DNA of 64,000 nt from an uncultured Clostridia bacterium (lineage in GTDB: Bacteria > Bacillota > Clostridia > Christensenellales > Aristaeellaceae), in NCBI GenBank assembly GCA_937894675.1, contig CALCQO010000022.1, positions 1 through 64,000 on the forward strand. Reading direction: 5' to 3'. Shown here piece by piece: positions 41,118 to 48,821 of the stretch (position 1 is the stretch's first letter; every line of letters starts with the position of its first letter). The notes under the pieces were generated by a model. The model saw only the letters and a list, made by a program, of their open reading frames with translations. It made no database searches and was not told the origin of the DNA. A program made the translations under genes and the position numbers.

Positions 41118-42023
41118 ATGAGCACAAAGTCGCAGACACAGCAGGACAAAGCCCTCAAGCGGCAGATGATTACCGAGCATCTGCTGGCGATGCGGCATAT
41201 GATAGTCATCATCGTCGGGGCGCTGTTCCTGAGCTTTCTACTGATTTTCTACCTCTTCATCGACCCGCTGGTTCATTTCGTGCTGCAGCCCGTGTACGCG
41301 CGGGGCATTGACGTAATTGCCACCCGGGTGTCAGAATCCCTGATGATGAAGTTCAAAACCGCGCTGGTGGCGGCGGCTGTTGTCAGCATGCCCGTCACCA
41401 TCTGGCAGATATGGGAGTTTGTCAGCCCCGCCCTGTATAAGAAGGAGCGCAAGGTATTCCTGGGCGTGTTCCTGGCCATGATCGGGCTGTTCTTTGTGGG
41501 CGTCGCCTTCTCCTATGTGGTGGTGTTTCCCCTGGCGGTGGATTTGTTCTACGAGGCCAGCGCGGGAGTGGCCACCCCCATGTGGTCGGTGGAGGAGTAC
41601 TTCAATTTCACCCTGTCCTTTGTGTTGCCCTTCGGCCTGATGTTCGAACTGCCGGCGGTCATCTACATGCTGGCGCGCCACGGCAAGGTAACGGGCAAGG
41701 GCATGGGGGAAAAGCGCAAGTTCTTCATCCTGGGCGCCGCCGTGGCGGCGGCCATCCTGACGCCGCCGGACGTGGTCAGCCAGATTCTGCTGCTGCTGCC
41801 CATGCTGGCGCTGTATGAAATCAGCGCGCTGATTGCCCGCACGGTGAAACCCCTGCCTCCCAAGGAGGAAGCGGAGGAAGAAGAAGCCGAGGAAGACGCG
41901 CCCGCCCTGGTTGAGGAAGCCAAGGCGGAAGAAAAGCAGGAGGCGGAGGAAGCGCCCCAGGAGGACAGCGAGTTCCTCAAGGCCTTCCCGCATCTGAAAA
42001 AGAAGCCCAAGGATAAGGAATAA
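41118..42023 (+). CDS. tatC: Twin-arginine translocase subunit TatC
   Basis: The 301-residue product has six membrane helices and the TatC signatures: MITEHLLAMRHMI near the N-terminus, KTALVAAAVVSMPVTIWQIWEFVSPALYKKER and FELPAVIYMLARHGKVT. TatC is the receptor for twin-arginine signals. The last about 60 residues are an unusual Glu/Ala-rich extension (EEAEEEEAEEDAPALVEEAK). A Tat substrate, the AOR-linked ferredoxin, is encoded 3 kb downstream. A terminator follows directly. Confidence 0.95.
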   Translation: MSTKSQTQQDKALKRQMITEHLLAMRHMIVIIVGALFLSFLLIFYLFIDPLVHFVLQPVYARGIDVIATRVSESLMMKFKTALVAAAVVSMPVTIWQIWEFVSPALYKKERKVFLGVFLAMIGLFFVGVAFSYVVVFPLAVDLFYEASAGVATPMWSVEEYFNFTLSFVLPFGLMFELPAVIYMLARHGKVTGKGMGEKRKFFILGAAVAAAILTPPDVVSQILLLLPMLALYEISALIARTVKPLPPKEEAEEEEAEEDAPALVEEAKAEEKQEAEEAPQEDSEFLKAFPHLKKKPKDKE

Positions 42024-42038
42024 GGTTTTTGAAAGAAA

Positions 42039-42062
42039 AGCAGCCCCGAGGGGCTGCTTTTT
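42039..42062 (+). terminator. Intrinsic terminator of the tat operon
   Basis: AGCAGCCCC-GA-GGGGCTGCT followed by TTTT. Confidence 0.85.
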
Positions 42063-42122
42063 CGTGCGTGGTTTATTAAATACGGTAGGGTTTGGCGCGG
42101 TGCAATTGGGTGCTGAAGGCCG

Positions 42123-42362
42123 TTACTTCTTTGTATCGTTCCCCAGCCATTTGCCCAGCAGTTTGCTGATCAGCGGGGGCAGAAAAAGGGAGGGCAGCAG
42201 CGACACGGCGAAGCCAAGGGCCCATTCCCCCAGGAACACCTTCAGAAAGTTGGGCGGGATGCCCGCCTTAATCAGCATCATGGCCAGGGACATGATAAAG
42301 GACATACCGGCGGCCATCAGCACGCCAAAGAGGATAGGTTCAAACTTTTTCAACTGTTTCAT
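42123..42362 (-). CDS. DUF2798-like small membrane protein
   Basis: The 79-residue product has two membrane helices: ILFGVLMAAGMSFIMSLAMMLIKAG and LGEWALGFAVSLLPSLFLPPLISKLLG. The pattern matches the DUF2798 family of two-helix proteins, whose role is unknown. A ribosome site (AGGAGAACC) precedes the ATG. It converges with tatC. Confidence 0.7.
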   Translation of the reverse strand: MKQLKKFEPILFGVLMAAGMSFIMSLAMMLIKAGIPPNFLKVFLGEWALGFAVSLLPSLFLPPLISKLLGKWLGNDTKK

Positions 42363-42497
42363 GGTTCTCCTGTTCGTTCTCTGGTTTCCGGCGGGTAGTA
42401 TACGCTGGCGCCGGGGAGTGATTCATTACCAAGGGTAATACAGAAAGAGCTTCAGGTCAACCGCGTAGAAATTATTAAAGTTTTTCAGGATGGGGTG

Positions 42498-42533
42498 CGG
42501 GGAAGGCGCTTTTTTCAAAAAGCGCCTTCCCCG
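42498..42533. repeat. 36-bp inverted repeat in a gene-free gap
   Basis: Arms of 17 bases (CGGGGAAGGCGCTTTTT and its complement) meet with a two-base centre. It lies in the 350-base gap between the DUF2798 and AOR genes, which otherwise holds only further palindromes. It could be a bidirectional terminator or a dispersed repeat. Confidence 0.6.
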
Positions 42534-42611
42534 TGAATAACTTATCCGTTCTAATAATGTGGTATTTTCCCACCGCAAAATTCGCTTCGCTGTTTTGCTT
42601 ACGGTTTGTTG

Positions 42612-42654
42612 CTGGGCTTTGCCCAGACCCACCAAGGGGAATGATTCCCCTTGG
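42612..42654. repeat. REP-like palindromes
   Basis: CTGGGC-TTT-GCCCAG followed by the 23-base CCAAGGGGAAT-G-ATTCCCCTTGG. Similar to the palindromes near 37.5 kb. Confidence 0.5.
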
Positions 42655-42665
42655 AACCCACAAAT

Positions 42666-42693
42666 AAGCCGCCCCGCGTACGCGGGGCGGCTT
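42666..42693 (-). terminator. Terminator of the AOR operon
   Basis: A perfect 28-bp palindrome (AAGCCGCCCCGC-GTAC-GCGGGGCGGCTT) followed by TTATTT on the minus strand. Confidence 0.75.
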
Positions 42694-42713
42694 TGGTTAT
42701 CCGGTTGTGCGTG

Positions 42714-44804
42714 TTACAGCAGGCTGCTGGCTTCCAGGTCGTCGGCGACGTCCTTCAGGCCGAACTTCTCCAGGCTTTCCCTGGTGGGGGCGCCGTTCTC
42801 ATCCCAGCCGAACTGCGCGTAGAACATGGACAGGGCGTTCTGCCAGTCTTCCTTCTCCATCTTCACGGTGCCTTCGGTAAAGGCGGGCACGTCGGGCTCG
42901 GTGTTGTAGGCGTACTCGGGAATCACGTCATGCAGGTTGCGCATATCGCGGCTGCCCACAGACTTGACCGTCATGGCGCGGCTGAGCTGAATGGTGCGCT
43001 CAGCCATGAAGTCCAACTCTTCCTCGGTGATTTCTTTGCCGGTGATGGCGCTCATGTACTGGGCTTCCACCGACAGGTCGCCCTTGTAGCCGCGCTCCTT
43101 GCGGGGGCTGAAGGTCATGGGCCATACCCAGTTGCACAGGGTAAAGCTGTCATGCAGCACCTGCTTGATAACGCCGAACTTGGCGAACTTGGCCTTGGAT
43201 TCGTTCATCTTGGTGTAGTTGCGGGGCATATCCAGGCAGCCTTCGCCAAACAGGGGTTCCACGATGTTGCGCTGCACCTTGTAGGGCAGACCGGAACCGG
43301 TGATGTTGACGATGGTGTGGCACATACCGTCGCGGTTGTAGATGATGTTGGTCAGCATGCCGACCTGGGCGGCGCACTCGTTGCCGTGGTGGCGCTTAGC
43401 GCCAATCAGGCCCCAGAGGGTCATGGCGGCGGAGTTGAGGTAGTCGTCGCCCAGCAGGTCGTGGTACTGCTGATCCACATAGTAGGCGCCCTGCGCCAGG
43501 GTGGACAGGGGATGATCCTTGTCCACGACGCGGCTGAGGATATCCTCAATAAAGGTGATGTCGCCGCTCTCGCGCTTGGACCAGTCGATTTCCGCGTACT
43601 GTTCGGGGGTCATGATTTTTTCCATCAGACCGTTGTTCAGGAAATAGTTGAGGGTGGCGGCCAGCTCACCGTAGTTATCCCACAGGCCGTAGTCGTCGGC
43701 CAGGATGGCGCTGAGCACGCTGGCGCAGATTTTGCCATCGCCCTCCACCTCCAGGTCGGTGTAGTTCTTCATGATGCGGCCGTAGGGGTTGTTGCCCAGG
43801 CAGGTGTTGGCATGGGTGGTGTTGCGGCCGAACTTCTTGAGCTGCGGGATGTTCACCGAGGCGTAGCAGCGCACGGGGCAGCTGGTGCAGCCGGTCATCT
43901 TCACGGTGTACTGCTCCGCGATGGGGCCGTGGTCGAACACGGACTTCTGGCAGCGGTAGCCCATCAGGGTGGGCTGGCCGGGGGCGGACTCGCCGGTGTC
44001 CACCGGGCCGCCTTCCGCGGCGCCCCAGGTGAGGCCGGGATGGCCTGTCCAGCGGGTGGAAGTGTTCTCATACTGGGACCAGGACTGGGCCACGGTGGGC
44101 ACCACATGGTTGTTGTTGGAGCCCATCAGATCGCCCATCACATAGTTGTTCAGCGCCAGCACGCGCTTGGGATCGGCCACCTTGACGGACTTGGTGCCGT
44201 ACATGCAGATGGCTTTCAGGTTCTTCTTGCCCCAGAGCTTGCCCAGGCCGCCGCCCGCGCAGTGGGCAACACCGGTGATGACGCAGCTGAGGTTCAGCTG
44301 GTTTTCGCCGGCCTTGCCGATGGACATGGTGATGTGGCCCGTGCCATGCTTGCCCGCCAAAGCGGCGCTGGTCATGGTGGTGGTCTGCCCCCACAGGGCG
44401 GTGGCGTCTTCCACGGACACCTTGTCATCCTCGATGAGGATGTAAACGGGGGTGGGGCTTTCGCCTTCCACGATCACCGCGTCATAGCCGCTGCACTTAA
44501 TCATGCTGGCGACATCGCCGCCCACGTGGGCATCCACGATGGCGTTGTACTTGGTGAAGGGGGAGAGGAAAGCAATGGTGGTGCGCCCGGAACAGGGGGA
44601 AGAGGTGGCGGTGTTGGGGCCGACCGCCAGCACAAACTTGCTTTCGGGATCGGTGGGCATAACGCCGGTGGGCACCTCTTCATAGATGATGCGGTTGGCC
44701 ATGCCCTTGCCGCCGATATAGTCAAAATATTTTTCGCTGCTCTCAACGCTGCTTTGGCCTGTTGTCAGGTTGACGCGCAGCAGATTGCCGGTCCATCCGT
44801 TCAT
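42714..44804 (-). CDS. Aldehyde:ferredoxin oxidoreductase family protein
   Basis: The 696-residue product starts MNGWTGNLLRVNLTTGQ and has the AOR N-terminal motif YIGGKGMANRIIYEE. The cluster ligands are CTSCPVRC (about residue 303) and a distant Cys in FTLCNWVW (about 556), the CxxCxxxC...C pattern. AOR enzymes carry a tungsten-bispterin cofactor and one 4Fe-4S cluster and oxidise aldehydes or reduce acids with ferredoxin. The substrate is not predictable. No signal peptide is present, although the polyferredoxin gene just upstream carries a Tat signal. Ribosome site AAGGAGG. Confidence 0.9.
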   Translation of the reverse strand: MNGWTGNLLRVNLTTGQSSVESSEKYFDYIGGKGMANRIIYEEVPTGVMPTDPESKFVLAVGPNTATSSPCSGRTTIAFLSPFTKYNAIVDAHVGGDVASMIKCSGYDAVIVEGESPTPVYILIEDDKVSVEDATALWGQTTTMTSAALAGKHGTGHITMSIGKAGENQLNLSCVITGVAHCAGGGLGKLWGKKNLKAICMYGTKSVKVADPKRVLALNNYVMGDLMGSNNNHVVPTVAQSWSQYENTSTRWTGHPGLTWGAAEGGPVDTGESAPGQPTLMGYRCQKSVFDHGPIAEQYTVKMTGCTSCPVRCYASVNIPQLKKFGRNTTHANTCLGNNPYGRIMKNYTDLEVEGDGKICASVLSAILADDYGLWDNYGELAATLNYFLNNGLMEKIMTPEQYAEIDWSKRESGDITFIEDILSRVVDKDHPLSTLAQGAYYVDQQYHDLLGDDYLNSAAMTLWGLIGAKRHHGNECAAQVGMLTNIIYNRDGMCHTIVNITGSGLPYKVQRNIVEPLFGEGCLDMPRNYTKMNESKAKFAKFGVIKQVLHDSFTLCNWVWPMTFSPRKERGYKGDLSVEAQYMSAITGKEITEEELDFMAERTIQLSRAMTVKSVGSRDMRNLHDVIPEYAYNTEPDVPAFTEGTVKMEKEDWQNALSMFYAQFGWDENGAPTRESLEKFGLKDVADDLEASSLL

Positions 44805-44840
44805 GATTACTGCCTCCTTCGTGGTGTCGTCGTTTGTACG

Positions 44841-45473
44841 TTACGCGCCCATGGCCGCAGCCAGGTCTTCGTACAGCACAATTTTCAGGGCATTGGTCGG
44901 GCAGCCGGCAACGCAGGCGCCGCAGGCGATACACTTGGTGGATTTGTTGATTTCAGGGTCCATTTTCGCCATGCCGAAGGGGCAGGCTTTCACGCAGGCG
45001 CCGCAGCCGATGCAGGTGTCCTGGTCCAGCATGCGAACGCCGGTGATGGGGTCGGGCTCGATGGCGTCCACCGGGCAGGCGTTCACGCAGGGCGCGTTGT
45101 CGCACTGGCGGCAGGTTTCCGGGGCGATGCTCCAGTTGCCAAAGAGGCCGGCGCCTTCCAGGAAGTCCGCCGTCACTTCTTTGCCGTACTGCACATAGTC
45201 CCTGGTGTGGATGCGGCTGATGAACGGATGCGCTTTTCCGTCATTGGTCATGGTGCAGTTGTACTCGCACCGCTGGCAGCCTGTGCACTTGGCCTTGTTG
45301 GCCACCAGCACATAGTCACTCATGGGCATGACTTCGACCTGGCCGCTCTCGGCCTGCGCAGCCGTGCAGCCCAGCACGGCAAGCATGGGGCTGGTCAGCG
45401 TGACGCCAGCCAGGCCTTTGGCGGTGAGTTTCACAAACTCCCGCCGGGTATACTCGCGACTGAAGATGGACAT
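44841..45473 (-). CDS. Tat-exported 4Fe-4S polyferredoxin subunit
   Basis: The 210-residue product begins with a twin-arginine signal (TRREFVKLTAKGLAG, hydrophobic core, then LGCTAAQAES). Cleavage could be after AQA, or the VLGC could act as a lipobox. The mature part has four Cys groups: CTGCQRCEYNC, CRQCDNAPCVNACP, CIGCGACVKACP and CIACGACVAGCP, enough for four 4Fe-4S clusters, as in DmsB/HybA-type electron carriers. It is co-transcribed with the AOR gene and likely passes electrons to or from it. Export of one partner implies either co-export of the AOR or a membrane-side arrangement. Confidence 0.9.
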   Translation of the reverse strand: MSIFSREYTRREFVKLTAKGLAGVTLTSPMLAVLGCTAAQAESGQVEVMPMSDYVLVANKAKCTGCQRCEYNCTMTNDGKAHPFISRIHTRDYVQYGKEVTADFLEGAGLFGNWSIAPETCRQCDNAPCVNACPVDAIEPDPITGVRMLDQDTCIGCGACVKACPFGMAKMDPEINKSTKCIACGACVAGCPTNALKIVLYEDLAAAMGA

Positions 45474-45651
45474 GCTTTCCCCTCCTTTTATTCCGCCGCT
45501 TCCCGCGGCAATAAAAAACGAAGAACAGCAGGAACAACAAGCTGCCAGGCAGCTTCTCCTGCTCTCCTTCGCAAATGGCGGGCACAGCGGTTGCCCCCTG
45601 CACCTATCGGTTCACACAGCCACGTGGGTTCTATGAACTCGGAGATTGATT
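45474..45651 (-). promoter_or_regulatory. Structured leader with intrinsic terminator upstream of the AOR operon
   Basis: The leader is about 178 bases. The first half folds around GGGC/GCCC and CCACGTGG elements. A nested hairpin follows (CGAAG...AGCAGGA-G-AAGCTGCC-T-GGCAGCTT...TCCTGCT...CTTCG) with TTTTTT directly after it, a complete intrinsic terminator in front of the coding region. A smaller GCCGC/GCGGC hairpin touches the ribosome site. This is the architecture of a riboswitch or attenuator. A molybdenum/tungsten-cofactor (Moco/Tuco-like) or cobalamin-like aptamer was considered, but I cannot assign a family by eye. Confidence 0.6.
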
Positions 45652-45657
45652 ACCTGT

Positions 45658-45686
45658 ATTATAGTTTATCCCCCCCAGAGGGTCAA
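45658..45686 (-). promoter_or_regulatory. Promoter of the AOR-ferredoxin operon
   Basis: Minus-strand TTGACC (45681-45686), a 17-bp spacer and TATAAT (45658-45663). Confidence 0.75.
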
Positions 45687-45766
45687 CCAGTCCGCCCGCG
45701 CCCCGGTCAAAAAAATGAGGCCCCGGGCGGATGTTGTCCCGAGAATCGTTACTTTTTGACAATAAA

Positions 45767-45793
45767 CCGCCGCCGGTAATTTTCCGGCGGCGG
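45767..45793 (-). terminator. Terminator of the SPFH operon
   Basis: CCGCCGCCGG and CCGGCGGCGG with a 7-base AT loop, followed by TTTATT on the minus strand. Confidence 0.7.
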
Positions 45794-45812
45794 ATCCCCC
45801 TAAAGTGCCCTG

Positions 45813-46004
45813 TTAGGTGTCGCTTTCCTCTTCTTCAAACTCTTCCGGCAGGCCTTTGGCGCTGCGGCGCTGGCGGACGGCCTCGGTCAGCAGATACTCG
45901 ATCTGGCCGTTGAGGGAGCGAAAGTCATCCTCTGCCCAGGCGGCGAGCTGGTTGTACAGCTTGCTGCTCAGGCGCAGGGGCACCTGTTTCTTGCTGGGCG
46001 CCAT
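45813..46004 (-). CDS. Arc-like ribbon-helix-helix protein
   Basis: The 63-residue product is MAPSKKQVPLRLSSKLYNQLAAWAEDDFRSLNGQIEYLLTEAVRQRR plus an acidic tail, the Arc/MetJ ribbon-helix-helix fold. QVPLRLS would be the DNA-contacting strand. The start was set at the ATG two bases after the SPFH stop; a longer frame would run into that gene. Small Arc-like proteins often follow SPFH genes in Clostridia. A tandem palindrome over the operon promoter (TGATATCA twice, 11 bp apart) is a fitting autoregulatory site. Confidence 0.8.
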   Translation of the reverse strand: MAPSKKQVPLRLSSKLYNQLAAWAEDDFRSLNGQIEYLLTEAVRQRRSAKGLPEEFEEEESDT

Positions 46005-46006
46005 GG

Positions 46007-47023
46007 TTAATAGAGGCTCCCGGAGTTCACGATGGGCTGGGCATCCCGGTTGCCGCACAGCACCACCAACAGGTTTGACACCATGGCTGCCTTGCGCTCC
46101 TCATCCAGGGAGACCACATCGTTTTCATTCAGGCGGTTGAGGGCCATTTCCACCATGCCTACGGCGCCTTCCACGATCATCTTGCGCGCGTCGATGATGG
46201 CGCTGGCCTGCTGGCGCTGCAGCATCACGGCGGCGATTTCCTGGGCGTAGGCCAGGTAGGTAATCCGCGCCTCGATGATTTCCAGGCCCGCTTCCAGCAC
46301 CTTGGACTGGATTTCATCCCGGATGCGGTCGGCCACCACGGCGCTGGAGCCGCGCAGGCTGCCCTCGTCGGCCAGGCCGTCCCCTGTGGTATCGATGTCG
46401 GGGGCTACATCATAGGGGTAGATGCGCACAATGTTGCGCACGGCGCTGTCGCACTGCAGAGAAAGGTATTCCTTGTAGTTGTCCACGTTGAACACGGCCT
46501 TGGCGGTGTCCACCACCCGCCACATGACGGCGATGCCGATTTCCACGGGGTTGCCCAGGCGGTCGTTGATTTTCTGCTTGGAGTTGCTCAGCGTCATCAC
46601 CTTCAGGGAAACTTTCTTTTCCCCCAGGGTCACCGTGCCGTTCTCCGTTTTCATCAGCATCTTGTTGCCGGAGTTGTCCACGTCGCCGCTCTGGCCCAGC
46701 TTGGTTTTGCCCGCGGGGTTCACCGATACGCTGAAGGGGTTGACGAAGTAGAAGCCCGGCTCCCGCAGGGTGCCTGTGTACTTGCCAAACAGGGTCAGCA
46801 CCAGGGCTTCCTGGGGTTTGATGACTTTCAGGCCCAGAAAGGGGAGAAAGCCAAAGCAAATCCAGAGGATGCCGATGGCCAGCAAGATACCGCCCATCGC
46901 GCCGGCGCCTCTCTCCAGCTGGGACGCTCCGAAGATGATCAGGGCGAAAGCCGCCACATAGCCAAGGACGGTGAGAATCAGCACCAGCATACCTGGCCGC
47001 GCGTTGATTGTTTTTTCCTGCAT
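46007..47023 (-). CDS. SPFH/Band 7 (prohibitin/stomatin-like) membrane protein
   Basis: The 338-residue product has two N-terminal membrane helices (about 11-32 and 42-60) and an SPFH domain (about 64-260, with VIKPQEALVLTLFGKYTGTLREPGFYFVNPF and DARITYLAYAQEIAAVMLQRQQA). A helical C-terminus follows (NRLNENDVVSLDEERKAAMVSNLLVVLCG). Such proteins assemble into membrane rings or microdomains and modulate proteases or stress responses. It is co-transcribed with the Arc-like gene, two bases away. Ribosome site GGGAGG. Confidence 0.9.
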   Translation of the reverse strand: MQEKTINARPGMLVLILTVLGYVAAFALIIFGASQLERGAGAMGGILLAIGILWICFGFLPFLGLKVIKPQEALVLTLFGKYTGTLREPGFYFVNPFSVSVNPAGKTKLGQSGDVDNSGNKMLMKTENGTVTLGEKKVSLKVMTLSNSKQKINDRLGNPVEIGIAVMWRVVDTAKAVFNVDNYKEYLSLQCDSAVRNIVRIYPYDVAPDIDTTGDGLADEGSLRGSSAVVADRIRDEIQSKVLEAGLEIIEARITYLAYAQEIAAVMLQRQQASAIIDARKMIVEGAVGMVEMALNRLNENDVVSLDEERKAAMVSNLLVVLCGNRDAQPIVNSGSLY

Positions 47024-47053
47024 ACATGTTTCCTCCCTTGTGTTGTTATCTGA

Positions 47054-47082
47054 ATGATATCAAAATGATATCATACTGTCAA
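47054..47082 (-). promoter_or_regulatory. SPFH operon promoter with tandem TGATATCA operator
   Basis: Minus-strand TTGACA (47077-47082), 17 bp and TATCAT (47054-47059). Two copies of the palindrome TGATATCA (47055-47062 and 47066-47073) lie one helical turn apart across the spacer and -10, as expected for a ribbon-helix-helix repressor. Confidence 0.7.
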
Positions 47083-47116
47083 TCCCCCCGTGAAAGTTTT
47101 TTTGCGCTGCCCGCCT

Positions 47117-47145
47117 TTGGAGGCGGGAGGCTTCTATGTTATAAT
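47117..47145 (+). promoter_or_regulatory. Promoter of the nagZ-like gene
   Basis: TTGGAG (47117-47122), 17 bp and TATAAT (47140-47145). The -35 lies in a CCCGCCT/AGGCGGG hairpin. Confidence 0.55.
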
Positions 47146-47177
47146 CGGCGTAACGAAACATAAAGGCAGGTTGAACC

Positions 47178-48731
47178 ATGGAACATAGGGATATCCGCTT
47201 CATGATTGGCCAGCACCTGGTGGCGGGCTTTCAGGGCACCCGGGTGCCGGAGGAATTGGTCAAGGCCGTCCGGGAGCATAAAATCGGCAATGTGATTCTT
47301 TTCGCCCACAATGTGGAGAGCGCCGGCCAGCTTAAGCAGCTGTGCGCCGGCATCCAGGAGCTGATGCTGCGGGAGGTGGGGGTGCCCGCCTTCATCACCA
47401 TCGATCAGGAGGGGGGCGCCGTCTCCCGCCTGCCCAAGGAGTGCGCCGTGGTGCCCAGCGCCATGGCGGTGGCTTCCACCGGCAACACGGACAACGCCTA
47501 CCAGGCGGGGCTGATTACCGGCAAGGAGCTCCATGCCCTGGGGGTCAATTTCGATCTGGCGCCGGTGTTTGATGTCAACTGCAACCCCCAGAACCCGGTC
47601 ATCGGGGTGCGCAGCTATGGGGACAAGCCCGACGCCGCCGCCGCGTACGCCACCGCCATGTTCCAAGGCCTGCTGGAGGGGGGCGTGCTGTGCTGCGGCA
47701 AGCATTTCCCCGGCCACGGGGACACAGCGGTGGACTCCCATGTGGGGCTGCCCAAGGTGGACAAGTCCCTGGAGGAATTGCGGGCCTGCGAATTGAAGGC
47801 CTTCCAGGCGGGCATCGACGCGGGCATCCCCGGCATCATGTCTACCCACATCCTATTCCCCCAGATTGAAAAGGGCAAAACCCCCGCCACCATGAGCCGC
47901 GCTATCATGACGGGCCTGCTGCGGGACACCATGGGCTTTACCGGCCTTACCCTGTCGGACTGCATGATGATGGGTGCCATCGCCGACCAGTACGGCACGG
48001 TGAACGGCATGGTGGAAGCCCTGAAGGCCGGGGTAGACTTAATCTTCGCCTCCCACAGCGTGGACCTGTGCGTCCAGGCGGCGGAAAAAATGAGGGAAGC
48101 GGTGGACAAGGGGGACAAACCCCTGAGCGAGCTGGAGGAATCCCTCCGGCGCATCCTGTCCTATAAGGAAAAGATACCCCCCACGAAGGACGAGGAGTTT
48201 GCCTTGGTAGGCAGCCCCGCCCACCGGGCCGTGGTGGACAAACTGTACGAGGATTCGCTGACCATCGCCCAACTGCCCCTGGGGCATATCCAGCCCCTGG
48301 GGGACAACCCCCTCTTTGTGTCCTGCCTGCCTTTTGTGACCACCTTGGCGTCCAACCCCGTCATGGGGGAATTGTCCTTCGCCCACGACATGCAAAGCCG
48401 CTTTGGCGGCGATGCCCACACCATGCCCACCGACCCCTCCGCCCTGTCGGCGGCGGCCATCGGCGCCATGGCCCAGGGGCATACCAGCGTGGTGGTGGGC
48501 ACCTACAACGCCCACATCAAAAGGGGGCAGCTGGACGTGGTGGAAAAACTAGCCCGCTGCGGCGTGCCCGTCACCGTGTTTGCCCTGCGCAACCCCTATG
48601 ATCTGGCCCATTTGCCCGAGGGGGTAACGGGCATCGCCGCCTACGCCTACAACCGCCCGGTGCTGGACAAGGTGGCCAAGGTGCTCTCGGGGGAACTGGT
48701 TCCCAGGGGCACCATGCCCGTCCAATTGTAA
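47178..48731 (+). CDS. nagZ: Family 3 glycoside hydrolase, beta-N-acetylhexosaminidase (NagZ-like)
   Basis: The 517-residue product has the NagZ motifs FITIDQEGGAVSRLP, KHFPGHGDT (about residues 175-183, containing the catalytic His/Asp dyad) and the nucleophile Asp in LTLSDCMMMGAI (about 261). A C-terminal beta/alpha domain follows (about 370-517). No signal peptide is present, so it acts in the cytoplasm, probably on muropeptides or GlcNAc sugars taken up in wall recycling. It is single-gene, between two convergent or divergent promoters, and ends at a terminator. Confidence 0.92.
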   Translation: MEHRDIRFMIGQHLVAGFQGTRVPEELVKAVREHKIGNVILFAHNVESAGQLKQLCAGIQELMLREVGVPAFITIDQEGGAVSRLPKECAVVPSAMAVASTGNTDNAYQAGLITGKELHALGVNFDLAPVFDVNCNPQNPVIGVRSYGDKPDAAAAYATAMFQGLLEGGVLCCGKHFPGHGDTAVDSHVGLPKVDKSLEELRACELKAFQAGIDAGIPGIMSTHILFPQIEKGKTPATMSRAIMTGLLRDTMGFTGLTLSDCMMMGAIADQYGTVNGMVEALKAGVDLIFASHSVDLCVQAAEKMREAVDKGDKPLSELEESLRRILSYKEKIPPTKDEEFALVGSPAHRAVVDKLYEDSLTIAQLPLGHIQPLGDNPLFVSCLPFVTTLASNPVMGELSFAHDMQSRFGGDAHTMPTDPSALSAAAIGAMAQGHTSVVVGTYNAHIKRGQLDVVEKLARCGVPVTVFALRNPYDLAHLPEGVTGIAAYAYNRPVLDKVAKVLSGELVPRGTMPVQL

Positions 48732-48743
48732 GAACTTTGTAAG
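48726..48743 (+). promoter_or_regulatory. Direct repeat TTGTAAG-N4-TTGTAAG before the two-component system
   Basis: Two identical 7-base units start 11 bp apart, a spacing typical of OmpR/PhoB-family response regulators. The first overlaps the nagZ stop codon. A like pair lies before the second PepSY gene. Confidence 0.45.
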
Positions 48744-48781
48744 AAAAGGCCGCCAACCCTCCACAAGCGGCCTTTTCTTTT
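48744..48781 (+). terminator. Terminator of the nagZ-like gene
   Basis: AAAAGGCCGC and GCGGCCTTTT with a 13-base loop, then CTTTT. The stem with its A-run may work in both directions. Confidence 0.8.
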
Positions 48782-48821
48782 CTATGATGACAGTGGAAAG
48801 AAGGAGGGGAAAGGGGTCACC

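Noticed and set aside
45474..45651. Firm assignment of the AOR leader as a cobalamin or Moco riboswitch
   Set aside because: Fragments such as CCCGCCA and AGCAGGAG look similar, but the overall fold could not be matched by eye, so only a generic attenuator is reported.
42651..45779. Open frame of over 1,000 codons on the plus strand across the AOR operon
   Set aside because: It is antisense to the AOR and ferredoxin genes, which have family motifs and ribosome sites. The open frame reflects GC-rich codon use, and its protein is His/Gly/Val-rich without motifs.
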